DNA of 40,619 nt from JAPLST01 sp964397565. GTDB taxonomy: Bacteria > Auribacterota > UBA3054 > JAPLST01. The position numbers and the translations under genes were made by a program. The stretch covers positions 1 through 40,619 of the forward strand of contig CAYNJC010000038.1 in assembly GCA_964397565.1 (NCBI GenBank), written 5' to 3'. The notes beneath the pieces were generated by a model. The model was not told where the DNA came from, made no database searches, and worked only from the letters and a program-made list of their open reading frames with translations. Shown here one piece after another: positions 1-7,846 of the stretch (position 1 is its first letter; every line of letters starts with the position of its first letter).

Positions 1-161
1 ATATTTTGAAGAAGCTTTCTCATTGTAAAGCCGTTACTGAAACACTACACTAGTGTTGCAGCCACGAGCTGCATGCTGATACGAGTCTTCATACGGTTCT
101 CCGGGTGATGAGATTTATTGAGTGCAGATTGTTGCATAATTTAAGGTGTCCGCTCGCGCGC

Positions 162-986
162 TTACTCGATTTCAAACACCGGTTGATTATCTTTGTAGAT
201 CGTCAAATTGCCGTTGGTATTGGCGGCCACATAGCTGCTGGCGCCAAAATACGCGCGGCTGGTGCCGCTCATGTGCAAGGCGCCCTTGACGGTTACGTTG
301 GTCTGCAGCATGGTCTCGGCGCTGACCAGCAACTGCTCGGCGCGCGCCTGCGTCATCACCGCAACTTGGCTGGTGGCCGCGCCCTGCACCTCCAGCGCGC
401 GCATGACTAGCTCCCCGCTGCAGGTATCGCCGGCGCGGAACAGGAAGATGTTGGTGAAATTGTCATAACTATTGACGACGGCGGCATTGGTCGCGGCATT
501 GATGATGTCTTTGTACGAGTTGCCCTCGAGAGAGCCGGCATTCAGTGCCATGGGCACAGGCGCGATCAATTGCGGCGCGCCGAAAAGTGAAAAGGTATTG
601 GTGGCAATGTACCCGCCTGCCTCGTATTCCGGCGTAAACCACACCGCCATGTACATGTCTTGCGTCAGACTGAACAATGTTGCCGGCAACCCTGCCATGT
701 TCGGTATGTCGGTGTCGCCCAGCAAGACATTGAAAAACCCGTTGGACATGTTCAGCATGACCGCATTCGTTGGCTGACCCATGCCGCCACCATCGTTGGC
801 CCAATAGTTCGTGGCCATGGTGGCGTTGCAGATCGCGAATTTGAACCAGGCCGGGCCGTAATACGCCCCACCCTCAACTTCAACTACTCCCTGATAATTG
901 ATCACCGGCCGCGCTTGCGCCCGCGCCGACAGCGGCACGGCAACGAATGCGCTCACCACCACGGCACACAAAAGGCGGACATGCAT
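162..986 (-). CDS. Secreted protein of unknown function
   Basis: The protein has about 274 residues. I chose the ATG at 986 because it opens a clear signal peptide (MHVRLLCAVVVSAFVAVPLSARA); the frame extends upstream to 1187, but that part reads as the shadow of the preceding gene. The mature part starts with RPVINYQGVVEVEGG and is rich in Asn, Thr and aromatic residues, as in exported beta-rich proteins. The C-terminal third (TNVTVKGALHMSGTSRAYFG, then a short strand ending FEIE) resembles the stalk or tail style of repetitive surface proteins, but I cannot assign a family. It starts 11 bases after the stop of the PEP-CTERM gene at 998, so the two are very probably co-transcribed from the promoter near 1830. 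I am confident it is a real exported protein; its function is unknown. Confidence 0.7.
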   Translation of the reverse strand: MHVRLLCAVVVSAFVAVPLSARAQARPVINYQGVVEVEGGAYYGPAWFKFAICNATMATNYWANDGGGMGQPTNAVMLNMSNGFFNVLLGDTDIPNMAGLPATLFSLTQDMYMAVWFTPEYEAGGYIATNTFSLFGAPQLIAPVPMALNAGSLEGNSYKDIINAATNAAVVNSYDNFTNIFLFRAGDTCSGELVMRALEVQGAATSQVAVMTQARAEQLLVSAETMLQTNVTVKGALHMSGTSRAYFGASSYVAANTNGNLTIYKDNQPVFEIE

Positions 987-997
987 GCGCTGTGACT

Positions 998-1615
998 TTA
1001 TGCGTGCCGCCTCGTGCGCGCAGACACACGGCTCAAGAGGATTATGACCAGCGCCGCGGCACCGTATGGTTCGGGAACCTGCGTTAGATACACCACCGTC
1101 GGCGCGCTGGACAACCCAAACATATTGCTGCTCACCAGTGTCAGCGCAACCTGCGCGTCCAGCGCCAAGGGCAGCGTCATTGACCATTGATTGTAGTCTT
1201 GTACCTGCGTAATCTGCTCGTCCGGCAGACGCACGTCGTTCGTCGTGGCATAGATCAACCCATAAAATGGATAATTGACACTGTTGGGCGGTTTCGTGCC
1301 GGTGATCAGCAAGGGCGCGTCGGCATTGTCATAGCTGCCCGTGGTGCCCGGCAAGATCAGGATGGGCGTCATCAAACCCGGCGCCGGCGGCGGCCCGGCC
1401 ATGAAAATTCCGGCCCAATAACTGTCCGTCAGGCGCGCCCCGCGTGCGATGACCTGGCGCTCCCCGCCGATGGGGAACCCAACGCTCCAGCCCGTCGCGA
1501 TATGCTTGCCCGGCTCAATCCGCGCCGCACCGGCGGTAAAGCCATTGCGCGTGAGTTGTGCTGCGGCCAAGGCGACGGATGAAATCGCGCTCACTGCAAG
1601 AAGACAACAAAACAT
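998..1615 (-). CDS. Small secreted PEP-CTERM protein
   Basis: The product has about 205 residues if translation starts at the ATG at 1615, which opens a typical signal peptide (MFCCLLAVSAISSVALAAAQ). A GTG at 1726 in the same frame would add 37 residues and is the alternative start. The C-terminus is the PEP-CTERM tripartite signal: VPEP, a hydrophobic stretch (AALVIILLS) and an arginine-rich tail (RVSARTRRHA). In known systems this tail is recognised by an exosortase and directs export and surface processing. No exosortase gene is in the window. The middle region contains Asn/Thr-rich beta-type sequence with no recognised domain. It probably forms an operon with the secreted protein at 162-986. 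Confidence 0.75.
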   Translation of the reverse strand: MFCCLLAVSAISSVALAAAQLTRNGFTAGAARIEPGKHIATGWSVGFPIGGERQVIARGARLTDSYWAGIFMAGPPPAPGLMTPILILPGTTGSYDNADAPLLITGTKPPNSVNYPFYGLIYATTNDVRLPDEQITQVQDYNQWSMTLPLALDAQVALTLVSSNMFGLSSAPTVVYLTQVPEPYGAAALVIILLSRVSARTRRHA

Positions 1616-1726
1616 GCCGCGCGCGCCGCGCACGGCAAAGGGCAGAAACAAACATGCGCCACGTGATCGCGTGATCACGGGCGCGGTTGCGTGGATGTGG
1701 TCCTCAGAGACTGCAATGTTCGTCAC

Positions 1727-2057
1727 TAGATCCCGCTGCGGTTGGCCGCCGCAGCCTTGATGATCCCACTAGAGCAAGATACCAAAAAACATGTTTGCGT
1801 GAGAACTGTAGCATAAATGATGCGCTTTGTCAAGCCGCATTATACAAGTTGTTGTGGGTAAGTGGAAATGTCACCCTGTTTCAGCGTTAGCGCAAACTGC
1901 GCCGTGAGCCGTCCCGCCGGCGGAGGAACGACGAGCTCACGCAACATACCCTGCCCGTCGTGATGCCCGTGTGCGCCCTGCTGCAGTTGATGCCTGCGCC
2001 ACGCGCCTGCTGTTCCGCGCCACGTGCCCGCGCACGCGGCCCAGGCCTCTCTCTTGG
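1727..2057. other. Intergenic region, mostly without genes
   Basis: Between the MFS stop and the PEP-CTERM gene there is no convincing gene apart from the promoter at 1805-1833. A 35-codon minus-strand frame at 1840-1947, beginning with ATG and reading MLRELVVPPPAGRLTAQF, has protein-like composition and could be a small gene or the decayed end of one. I give it only weak weight. Confidence 0.3.
1805..1833 (-). promoter_or_regulatory. Sigma-70-type promoter for the 998/162 gene pair
   Basis: On the minus strand a perfect TTGACA (1828-1833) is separated by 17 bases from TACAGT (1805-1810). The start point would be near 1798, about 70 bases before the GTG at 1726. The -35 box is ideal and the -10 box moderate. 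Confidence 0.5.
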
Positions 2058-3284
2058 TTAGGAGTTTGGTGCCGGCCGCATGCCCCCACGCGGCATGCCC
2101 AGCGCGAAGACAAACATCACGATGGCAATGCCCGACGCCGCCAAAAACACCGCGCCATGCCCGTAGCGCACCCACAGCAGACCGCCCAGCGTCGGTATGC
2201 TCATCGAGACCACATGATTGATCGAAACGCCGAGCGAGAGCGTCGGCGCAATGTGCTCGGGCCGCTCGGCGATCGAAGCCAGATACGTGTCGCGCGCCAT
2301 GCCCGTGCCGAACAAGAGTTGATCGGCAACCAGACAACTACACAGCAGCAGCAACGCCACGGTCTGGTCCGGAATCAAGTGCGCCGTGCCATAGCCGATG
2401 CACACCAGAAAAATGCAAACGGCGTCGGTTAAGACGACGGCGCGCTGGCCAAAGCGGTCAATCGCGCGGCCCAGCAGCGGCTGCACGACCATGCCCAGCA
2501 CCGCCGCAATGATCCAGAGTTGCGCGAAGACATACGCCGGTTGATGAAATATGCGCACCAAAACCCATGGGCCGAAAGTGATGAATATCTGCTTGCGCGC
2601 GCCAAAGAAAAACTCAAGCACATAATAGCGCCAATACGCCCGCCGCCAGACGAATTTTGGGCGTTGCAGGTGCGCGTCCGGCATACGCATACACATGTAT
2701 GCTACTGTGGCCGCCAGCGCCACGCTACCCGCCACGATGAAAATCAGTGTGTAATTCTCATGGTAATAGCGCATCACGATCCAGACAAACGCGCAGCCGA
2801 CAATGCCGGCGGCAATGCCCGCGCCGTTGATCTCGCCCAAGCGCGCGCCACGCCGGTCGCCCTGCGCCAATGCCATGCCCAGCGACGAACGCACCGGCAT
2901 CATCAAATGCGTGCCGATGCTCCACAGCACCATGAACACCAGCATGCTGCTCCACTGCGACCCGCGCCAGGCCAAGCCCAGGATGCCGAGCCCGACGGCG
3001 CCGGCACACGCCGCGCCGATGCGCGTCTCGGGCAGGAAGAACAACAGGCCGGCGAACAGGGCGGTCAGGAAGCCGGGCAGCTCGCGCGGAAACTCGAGCA
3101 TGCCGCGCTTGTCCGCACTAAGATTGTAGGTGTCACTGAGAAAATTATTAAAGGTCGTCTCGAACATGCCGCCGGCCATGCCCAACAGGGAAATGGCGAT
3201 CAAAAAAAAGACAAGATTAGCACGGCCGGATAAAGCCGCGCGGCGGGTGGGATCGGCAGCTGCGTCAGTGGGCGCCGTAGTCAT
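2058..3284 (-). CDS. Major facilitator superfamily (MFS) transporter
   Basis: This 408-residue integral membrane protein has about 12 hydrophobic segments, the first near residues 24-46 (LVFFLIAISLLGMAGGMFET). The usual MFS length and the pattern of two six-helix halves fit, with a central basic loop around residues 205-220 (MRMPDAHLQRPKFVWRRAYW). LGRAIDRFGQRAVV in the second half resembles the MFS loop signature between helices (G-x-x-x-D-R-x-G-x-R). It would move a small solute across the inner membrane, but the substrate cannot be read from the sequence. The gene appears monocistronic. The ATG at 3284 lies only 9 bases downstream of a TATAAT box, so its mRNA may be nearly leaderless. Confidence 0.85.
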   Translation of the reverse strand: MTTAPTDAAADPTRRAALSGRANLVFFLIAISLLGMAGGMFETTFNNFLSDTYNLSADKRGMLEFPRELPGFLTALFAGLLFFLPETRIGAACAGAVGLGILGLAWRGSQWSSMLVFMVLWSIGTHLMMPVRSSLGMALAQGDRRGARLGEINGAGIAAGIVGCAFVWIVMRYYHENYTLIFIVAGSVALAATVAYMCMRMPDAHLQRPKFVWRRAYWRYYVLEFFFGARKQIFITFGPWVLVRIFHQPAYVFAQLWIIAAVLGMVVQPLLGRAIDRFGQRAVVLTDAVCIFLVCIGYGTAHLIPDQTVALLLLCSCLVADQLLFGTGMARDTYLASIAERPEHIAPTLSLGVSINHVVSMSIPTLGGLLWVRYGHGAVFLAASGIAIVMFVFALGMPRGGMRPAPNS

Positions 3285-3293
3285 GCTGCGCCT

Positions 3294-3299
3294 ATTATA
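3294..3299 (-). promoter_or_regulatory. -10 box of the MFS gene, placed for a leaderless mRNA
   Basis: A perfect TATAAT on the minus strand ends 9 bases before the ATG at 3284. The expected start point is about 3 bases before the start codon. No good -35 box is seen at normal spacing. Confidence 0.45.
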
Positions 3300-3383
3300 C
3301 TACAAGTTCAGTTTTCAGTTTTCGGTTTGCAGTTTTCAGGAGCAGAGGAAAATCGTTGGCAGTACCTTCTCGCGCAGCGTGAC

Positions 3384-3456
3384 CATGCATAATTCCTCTT
3401 CTTTTCCTTTTTACTCTTTGTTACATTTCTTTCTGGACATGAGTGATTTCTTTCGC
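3384..3456 (+). repeat. Dispersed ~70-bp repeat, copy A
   Basis: This stretch, from CATGCAT through TTTACTCTTTGTTA-like sequence to GTGATTTCTTTCGC, recurs at 4857-4926 with roughly 80% identity by eye. It lies in the gap between the MFS gene and the DUF2330-like gene. The second copy runs into a perfect hairpin; this copy does not. Nothing else of note lies in this gap. Confidence 0.55.
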
Positions 3457-3506
3457 CGTCACCGAATTTGTGACGTGACAGTCGTGCTGCAGCTGGCTAT
3501 CTATGC

Positions 3507-4595
3507 TCAGAACCAGTGCAGCATCAGCGCGGTGTAGGGCTGCTGGTCCGGCGCGCGGGAGAAATACAGGTCACTGCGCATCTGCGCCGGCGTCACACGA
3601 CCTCTGAATTTGCAGAGATACTGCGGCATGGGCGTGGCTGTGCCCCAGAAATTGGTCGGCGTCACTGTCGCAGTCAGCATCCATTGTGGAAACAAACACT
3701 CATAGTCCACAGGATACGCTTTGCGCAGCGCCAGGCGCTGGTCACACGCAACTTTCTCCGGCGCGAGCAAGTACAGCAGCACTTCTGTCTTCGCGCCGGC
3801 ACAGGCCGTGAGTGCCAATGGATAGACCGGCTGGTTCGCCTTGAAGCGTAGAATCAGCGGTGCAGCGAGCCGCGCTACCATTGCTTCGCGTGACGTCAAG
3901 TCAACACTCGCATCAATCTTCGCAACAACAAAGCACCACGTCTGGCTGACATACTGTTCGACCGCCGTCTTTTCCGCGGCGCCAAAGTGAAAGCCGTTGG
4001 TGTTCAACCATTGCACCAATGCCTCGGGCTGGTCCGCTCGCACGACTTGCACGTCATAGATGCCGACCTTCTCGGCTTTGATGACTTCAATGCGAGCAGG
4101 CATGCCACACAAGCCAATAGCATTCAATACTATGAATCCATAAGCCACCAAACTCAAAAGAAAAACACTCGGATGCGCATCAAACCAATGCACAATGCGG
4201 ACGCGTCCGAAGAAGTATCCAATAAACAAGCATAGTAAGAGCAACGGCGGAATTAGCACCAAGGCAGTCCTGGTCACACCAATGACCTGTGGCTGCGTGC
4301 TGAGGCTTAGCCTTTGAAACAGATTTTCAGCAGCATCGGCCCTCATAGTTGCCAGTTCAGGCACGCTGGGCACGGGTACGACCCAGCCCAGCGCTGGCGG
4401 CATGCCCGGCCGTTGCTCGAACGCACTCTGCACCAGCAGCGTCTCGTTGGTGCCGTCGAATACGATCAGGGCGCGCTGATACGGCATCTTAGGTGGCACG
4501 GCGTCGGGGACAATGAAGAGCCCATCGCCACATGCTGTCAGCGCGAAAAACAAACTGACCGCAAACACACGCAGCATGAGCATTGCCCCGTTCAT
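3507..4595 (-). CDS. DUF2330-like membrane lipoprotein
   Basis: The protein has about 362 residues from the ATG at 4595; ATG codons at 4583 and 4631 are alternatives. A lipoprotein signal (LRVFAVSLFFALTAC followed by GDG) would be cut before the Cys and lipidated. The early region (YQRALIVFDGTNETLLVQSA, then GWVVPVPSVPEL) matches the style of DUF2330 proteins, which begin with a Cys, an 'A-x-I' strand and a 'WV-PVP' motif. Two strongly hydrophobic segments follow (ALVLIPPLLLLCLFIGYFFG and FLLSLVAYGFIVLNAIGLC), then a soluble C-terminal domain with several Cys residues. DUF2330 has no established function. The gene stands alone; the MITE copy at 4633-4818 lies directly upstream of its promoter. 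Confidence 0.65.
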   Translation of the reverse strand: MNGAMLMLRVFAVSLFFALTACGDGLFIVPDAVPPKMPYQRALIVFDGTNETLLVQSAFEQRPGMPPALGWVVPVPSVPELATMRADAAENLFQRLSLSTQPQVIGVTRTALVLIPPLLLLCLFIGYFFGRVRIVHWFDAHPSVFLLSLVAYGFIVLNAIGLCGMPARIEVIKAEKVGIYDVQVVRADQPEALVQWLNTNGFHFGAAEKTAVEQYVSQTWCFVVAKIDASVDLTSREAMVARLAAPLILRFKANQPVYPLALTACAGAKTEVLLYLLAPEKVACDQRLALRKAYPVDYECLFPQWMLTATVTPTNFWGTATPMPQYLCKFRGRVTPAQMRSDLYFSRAPDQQPYTALMLHWF

Positions 4596-4602
4596 GGCAG
4601 TA

Positions 4603-4608
4603 ATTATA
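4603..4608 (-). promoter_or_regulatory. -10 box of the DUF2330-like gene, leaderless arrangement
   Basis: TATAAT on the minus strand ends 7 bases before the ATG at 4595, so the transcript would begin essentially at that codon. This favours 4595 over 4631 as the start. The -35 region would fall against the edge of the MITE copy. Confidence 0.45.
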
Positions 4609-4632
4609 CGCGCTGCCACCAAAATGCGCAAC

Positions 4633-4818
4633 TACTAATGAGTGCGCTTGCTTGTTTGCATTCCAATTGTGGCCGCGGGCGCCTGCTTGGAGCTGGCTGG
4701 GCTAGTCCCGCCATCGGCGTGGATCCCGCCAGCGGCGCGGATGACTGCGGCTGCAGAAGCCGCCCTCACCGCGGGCGGCTACAAGGACGTTGCAGAGTAG
4801 AAAGCGCACTCATTAGTA
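4633..4818. mobile_element. MITE-like element, copy 1
   Basis: The 186-bp element has perfect 17-bp terminal inverted repeats, TACTAATGAGTGCGCTT at 4633-4649 and its reverse complement at 4802-4818. It holds no open frame. The interior is GC-rich with inverted GGATCCCGCC-type and CCGCGGGCG-type motifs. An inverted relative lies at 12586-12806. If the outermost TA is the duplicated target, the element resembles non-autonomous derivatives of IS630/Tc1-type transposons. That family link is an inference. Confidence 0.75.
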
Positions 4819-4856
4819 TTTGCAGTTTTCAAAGCGGCCAACGGCCGCACTATGCT

Positions 4857-4926
4857 CATGCATTGTTCTCCTTTACTCTTTTACTCTTTGTTAATATTCT
4901 TTCTTGACATTAGTGATTTCTTTCGC
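4857..4926 (+). repeat. Dispersed ~70-bp repeat, copy B
   Basis: This copy pairs with 3384-3456. It includes TTTACTCTTTGTTA and TTGACATTAGTGATTTC and leads directly into the hairpin at 4914-4940 and then the hisC promoter. Confidence 0.55.
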
Positions 4927-4940
4927 GGCGAAAGAAATCA
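4914..4940. repeat. Perfect 13-bp-stem hairpin upstream of hisC
   Basis: The arm TGATTTCTTTCGC is followed by one G and then its exact reverse complement. Related hairpins with a TTCTTTCGC core occur at 12518-12542 and 23379-23401. Here it lies directly upstream of the hisC -10 box, so it could be an operator-like site, a terminator stem, or just a REP-like repeat. Confidence 0.6.
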
Positions 4941-4963
4941 TGGCGGATTGTCGCGCGATTTCG

Positions 4964-4969
4964 TATAAT
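4964..4969 (+). promoter_or_regulatory. -10 box of the hisC operon
   Basis: A perfect TATAAT ends 8 bases before the hisC ATG at 4978, so transcription would start about 2 bases before it. This is the third such arrangement in the window. No clear -35 box is present, and the hairpin at 4914-4940 lies just upstream. Confidence 0.5.
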
Positions 4970-4977
4970 ATGACGTA

Positions 4978-6099
4978 ATGAAGAAGGACACCCCAGAGCG
5001 AACGGCGGCACAGTACGTGCGCGCGGAGATTCAGCGGCTCGAGGCCTATGTGCCCGGGCGGCAGCCGCGCACGCGCATAGTCAAGCTGAACGCCAATGAA
5101 AACCCGTATCCGCCGTCGCCGCGCGTGCTGGCCACGCTGACAGCCGTGGGCGCCGATGCCGCGCGCTTGTATCCCGACGCAACGGCACAGCCCGTGCGCG
5201 AGGTGGCCGCACAGGTCTTTGGCGTCGCGCCGGATGAAGTGGTCGTCGGCAATGGCAGCGATGATGTGTTGACCATGATCGTGCGCGCGTTTCTCGGCGC
5301 CGGCGATCGGATTGCCGTGGTTGACCCGACCTACACGCTGTATCAGACCATTGCGGCGATGCAGGGCGCGCAGACAGATGTCTATCCACTGGATGCCGCA
5401 TATCAATTGCCGCCGGCATTTTTCACGGCGCAGGCGCGCGTGACGTTTCTGCCGAGTCCCAATGCCCAGACCGGCACCTTATTCGACGAAGACAGCATTG
5501 CGCGGCTGTGCGCGCAGCGCGATGGCGTGGTCGTGATTGACGAGGCCTACGCGCCGTTTGCGGGCGCGACGTGCGTGCCGTTGCTGCGCCGTTTTGCGAA
5601 TTTGATCGTGCTGCGCACCCTGTCGAAGTCGCACAGTTTGGCGGGCATGCGGATCGGCTTTGGCCTGGCGCGGCGCGCGACAATCGCCGCGCTGATGAAA
5701 GTGAAAGACTCGTATAATGTCAATGCAGCCAGCCAGGCGGCCGCCGTGGCGGCCTTGCAGGACGCCGACTACACGCGGGCAACCGTGGCCAAGATTGTGG
5801 CGACGCGCGCATGGTTTGCGGCCGCGCTCCAAGAACGTGGCTGGCAGGTGACACCCTCGGCGGCGAATTTTGTGCTGGCGACGCCGCCGCGCGGCGTGGC
5901 GCGCGACATCATGGCGCAGTTGGAACAAGCCGGGTACCTGGTGCGGCACTTTGCGACGCAGCGGCTGCATGCCGCATTGCGCTTCAGTATCGGCACGGAC
6001 GAGCAAATGCGCGGATTGGCGCAGGCGCTGGACGACGCGACTGCGCCCCGTGCCGCCACCAGCATTGTTTCATCATCGGCAGGCACGGAGGCCCGTTAA
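4978..6099 (+). CDS. hisC: Histidinol-phosphate aminotransferase
   Basis: This 373-residue PLP enzyme of fold type I (class I/II aminotransferase) converts imidazole-acetol phosphate and glutamate to histidinol phosphate and 2-oxoglutarate in histidine synthesis. Visible motifs are LNANENPYPPSP near residues 37-48 (the typical HisC N-terminal 'NENP' motif), GNGSDD near 91-96, DEAYAPF near 188-194, and the PLP-lysine motif TLSKSHSLAGMRIG with K217 as the Schiff-base lysine. Length matches the family. It is the first gene of the operon; its stop overlaps the next ATG by one base (TAATG). A terminal Ser/Ala-rich tail of about 20 residues is probably unstructured. Enzymes of this family sometimes also transaminate aromatic substrates, but the hisB neighbour supports histidine synthesis. 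Confidence 0.93.
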   Translation: MKKDTPERTAAQYVRAEIQRLEAYVPGRQPRTRIVKLNANENPYPPSPRVLATLTAVGADAARLYPDATAQPVREVAAQVFGVAPDEVVVGNGSDDVLTMIVRAFLGAGDRIAVVDPTYTLYQTIAAMQGAQTDVYPLDAAYQLPPAFFTAQARVTFLPSPNAQTGTLFDEDSIARLCAQRDGVVVIDEAYAPFAGATCVPLLRRFANLIVLRTLSKSHSLAGMRIGFGLARRATIAALMKVKDSYNVNAASQAAAVAALQDADYTRATVAKIVATRAWFAAALQERGWQVTPSAANFVLATPPRGVARDIMAQLEQAGYLVRHFATQRLHAALRFSIGTDEQMRGLAQALDDATAPRAATSIVSSSAGTEAR

Positions 6100-7253
6100 T
6101 GCATATTTCCCCCGTTGGCTATGCAAAGCTGTTTGGTTTGGCCGCGACCGTGACGCTGATTGCCCTGCTGGTCGTGTGGTCGCGCGCGCACTACGCCATT
6201 GACGGTGTCATCGCGGTTGAAGGCCAACCGACACCGGCCAATCAGGAAGTGCGTCTCATGGCCATCAGCGCGGACGATGACATCGCCAGGTTGACCAACG
6301 AGCTGATCGCCACACAGCAGGCCTTGTCGCAGACGATTGTGACGCAACTCGCCGCGCGGGTCAGCGCGGCCAAGGCGGCCGCGCTCGCCACACGCACGCT
6401 CGATATCACTTCGCTGGATGTCTCACGCCGCGCCGACAACAGCGCCGGCGAGCTTGGCCCGTTGACACCCGCCGAAGAAACTGAAGTGGCCGCGCGCATG
6501 GAGCGCTACCTGAGCTATTCGCTGTATTGTCGCGAGCGCATGAAGGACTGCCGCGTGGGCAGCGCGTTTTACGAGCACGGCGCGCAATTTTGGGAGGACA
6601 AAGTCGCGCAGCTGCGCGACAGTGGGCGGCTGGCTGCCGACGAGGCGACGCGCGCCTATGAAACGGAGTGGCTCAACCATCAAGGATTGGGCGAAGAACC
6701 GTCGCAACGCGTGCGCTCGTTCGTCAGTAGCAATGCTGTCTTTCTCGCCCTGCACAAAGAGATGCAGACCAAGTTGGCGCACATGAAAAAAGACCGCGCG
6801 CCATCCAAAACAATCAAGGACGGCGGGATTATTGCCGGTTGCGCCATAACCACCAACGACGTGATGACGCTGGTGGACGAGGCGCGGCGCGCCCTGCAGC
6901 AACGCCAGCAAGACGCCTTGCCGCGCGCGGAAGAAAGCATGTTAAACGCGACCATCGCCGTCGCACACGCAGACGGCGACGGCCGCTTCACCTTCACGGG
7001 CGGCAGCGTGCAACCGGGCCGCTATATTGTGTTTGCCAGGATGGAAGCCTTGAGTTTGGATGGCGAGCGCATGGAGTACATGTGGTATGAGCCCGTCTAT
7101 GTGCCACTCAAACGTTTCGCCTTTAACAAGCGCGCCATGGTGCGTTTGACGGAGTTGAATACGCGCCAGCCGGCCGTGCTGCAGGCGGCCGTGCCGACGC
7201 GCGAAGCGTTGTTTGCCACTATTCTCACCGACCTCCGGAGCAGCGCCCCATGA
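6099..7253 (+). CDS. Membrane-anchored protein of unknown function in the his-bio operon
   Basis: The product has 384 residues from the ATG at 6099, which overlaps the hisC stop by one base; the longer frame upstream is the hisC shadow. A single N-terminal membrane segment (AKLFGLAATVTLIALLVVW, residues about 9-27) is followed by a short extracytoplasmic beta-like strand (IDGVIAVEGQPTPANQEVRL), a long helical, Ala/Arg/Glu-rich middle, and a C-terminal beta region (DGDGRFTFTGGSVQPGRYIVF) resembling the carboxypeptidase-regulatory or prealbumin-like fold found in surface proteins. This suggests an inner-membrane protein facing the periplasm. I do not recognise a family. Its end overlaps hisB by four bases (ATGA), so it is translated with the histidine genes; why is unclear. 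Confidence 0.75.
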   Translation: MHISPVGYAKLFGLAATVTLIALLVVWSRAHYAIDGVIAVEGQPTPANQEVRLMAISADDDIARLTNELIATQQALSQTIVTQLAARVSAAKAAALATRTLDITSLDVSRRADNSAGELGPLTPAEETEVAARMERYLSYSLYCRERMKDCRVGSAFYEHGAQFWEDKVAQLRDSGRLAADEATRAYETEWLNHQGLGEEPSQRVRSFVSSNAVFLALHKEMQTKLAHMKKDRAPSKTIKDGGIIAGCAITTNDVMTLVDEARRALQQRQQDALPRAEESMLNATIAVAHADGDGRFTFTGGSVQPGRYIVFARMEALSLDGERMEYMWYEPVYVPLKRFAFNKRAMVRLTELNTRQPAVLQAAVPTREALFATILTDLRSSAP

Positions 7254-7846
7254 GTGCCCGCACCGCGCACATCACGCGCACCACGACCGAAACCAAGATT
7301 GAAGTCACGCTCGCGCTTGACGGCAACGGCACGTACGCCGTGCGCACCGGCGTGGCATTTCTCGATCACATGCTCGAGTTGTTCGCCAAGCACAGCGGTT
7401 GCGACCTGCAACTCGCGGCCACGGGCGACACGCACATTGACGATCATCACACGGTCGAGGACATCGGCTTGTGCCTGGGTGAGGCGCTGGCCACCGCGCT
7501 GCAGGACAAGAAAGGCATCCGGCGTTACGGTTTCTTCCTGTTGCCAATGGACGAGGCGCTGGCGGAAGTCGCACTGGATTTGTCGGGCCGACCGTTCCTG
7601 GTGTTTGACGCGGCGTGGCAGCAGGAAAAAGTGAAACTCTTCGATGTAACCTTGGTCGAAGAATTCTGGCGCGCGCTCGCCATGCGCGCCGGGATCACCT
7701 TGCACATTCGCGTCAAGGCCGGCAAAGACGCGCATCATGTTTGCGAGGCCGTCTTCAAGGGCGTGGCGCGCGCCCTGGCCATGGCCGTCGAGCGCGACCC
7801 GCGCTGCCCCGGCATTCCCAGCACCAAAGGGACCCTGACCATATGA
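7250..7846 (+). CDS. hisB: Imidazoleglycerol-phosphate dehydratase
   Basis: At 198 residues this is the monofunctional IGPD form, without the N-terminal phosphatase found in enterobacterial HisB. It removes water from imidazole-glycerol phosphate to give imidazole-acetol phosphate, the substrate of HisC. Metal-binding signatures are intact: FLDHMLELFAKHSG near residues 37-50, DDHHTVEDIG near 64-73 and KDAHHVCEAVFKG near 162-174, and the C-terminus carries the family IPSTKG motif. The ATG overlaps the previous stop (ATGA), and its own stop overlaps bioB in the same way, so translational coupling is likely. HisC and HisB catalyse adjacent steps; the rest of the pathway is not in this window. 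Confidence 0.95.
   Translation: MSARTAHITRTTTETKIEVTLALDGNGTYAVRTGVAFLDHMLELFAKHSGCDLQLAATGDTHIDDHHTVEDIGLCLGEALATALQDKKGIRRYGFFLLPMDEALAEVALDLSGRPFLVFDAAWQQEKVKLFDVTLVEEFWRALAMRAGITLHIRVKAGKDAHHVCEAVFKGVARALAMAVERDPRCPGIPSTKGTLTI

Noticed and set aside
1840..2337. 165-codon minus-strand frame overlapping the MFS gene end
   Set aside because: Most of it overlaps the MFS gene in another frame and has shadow composition. Only its last 35 codons are outside, and they are mentioned as weak.
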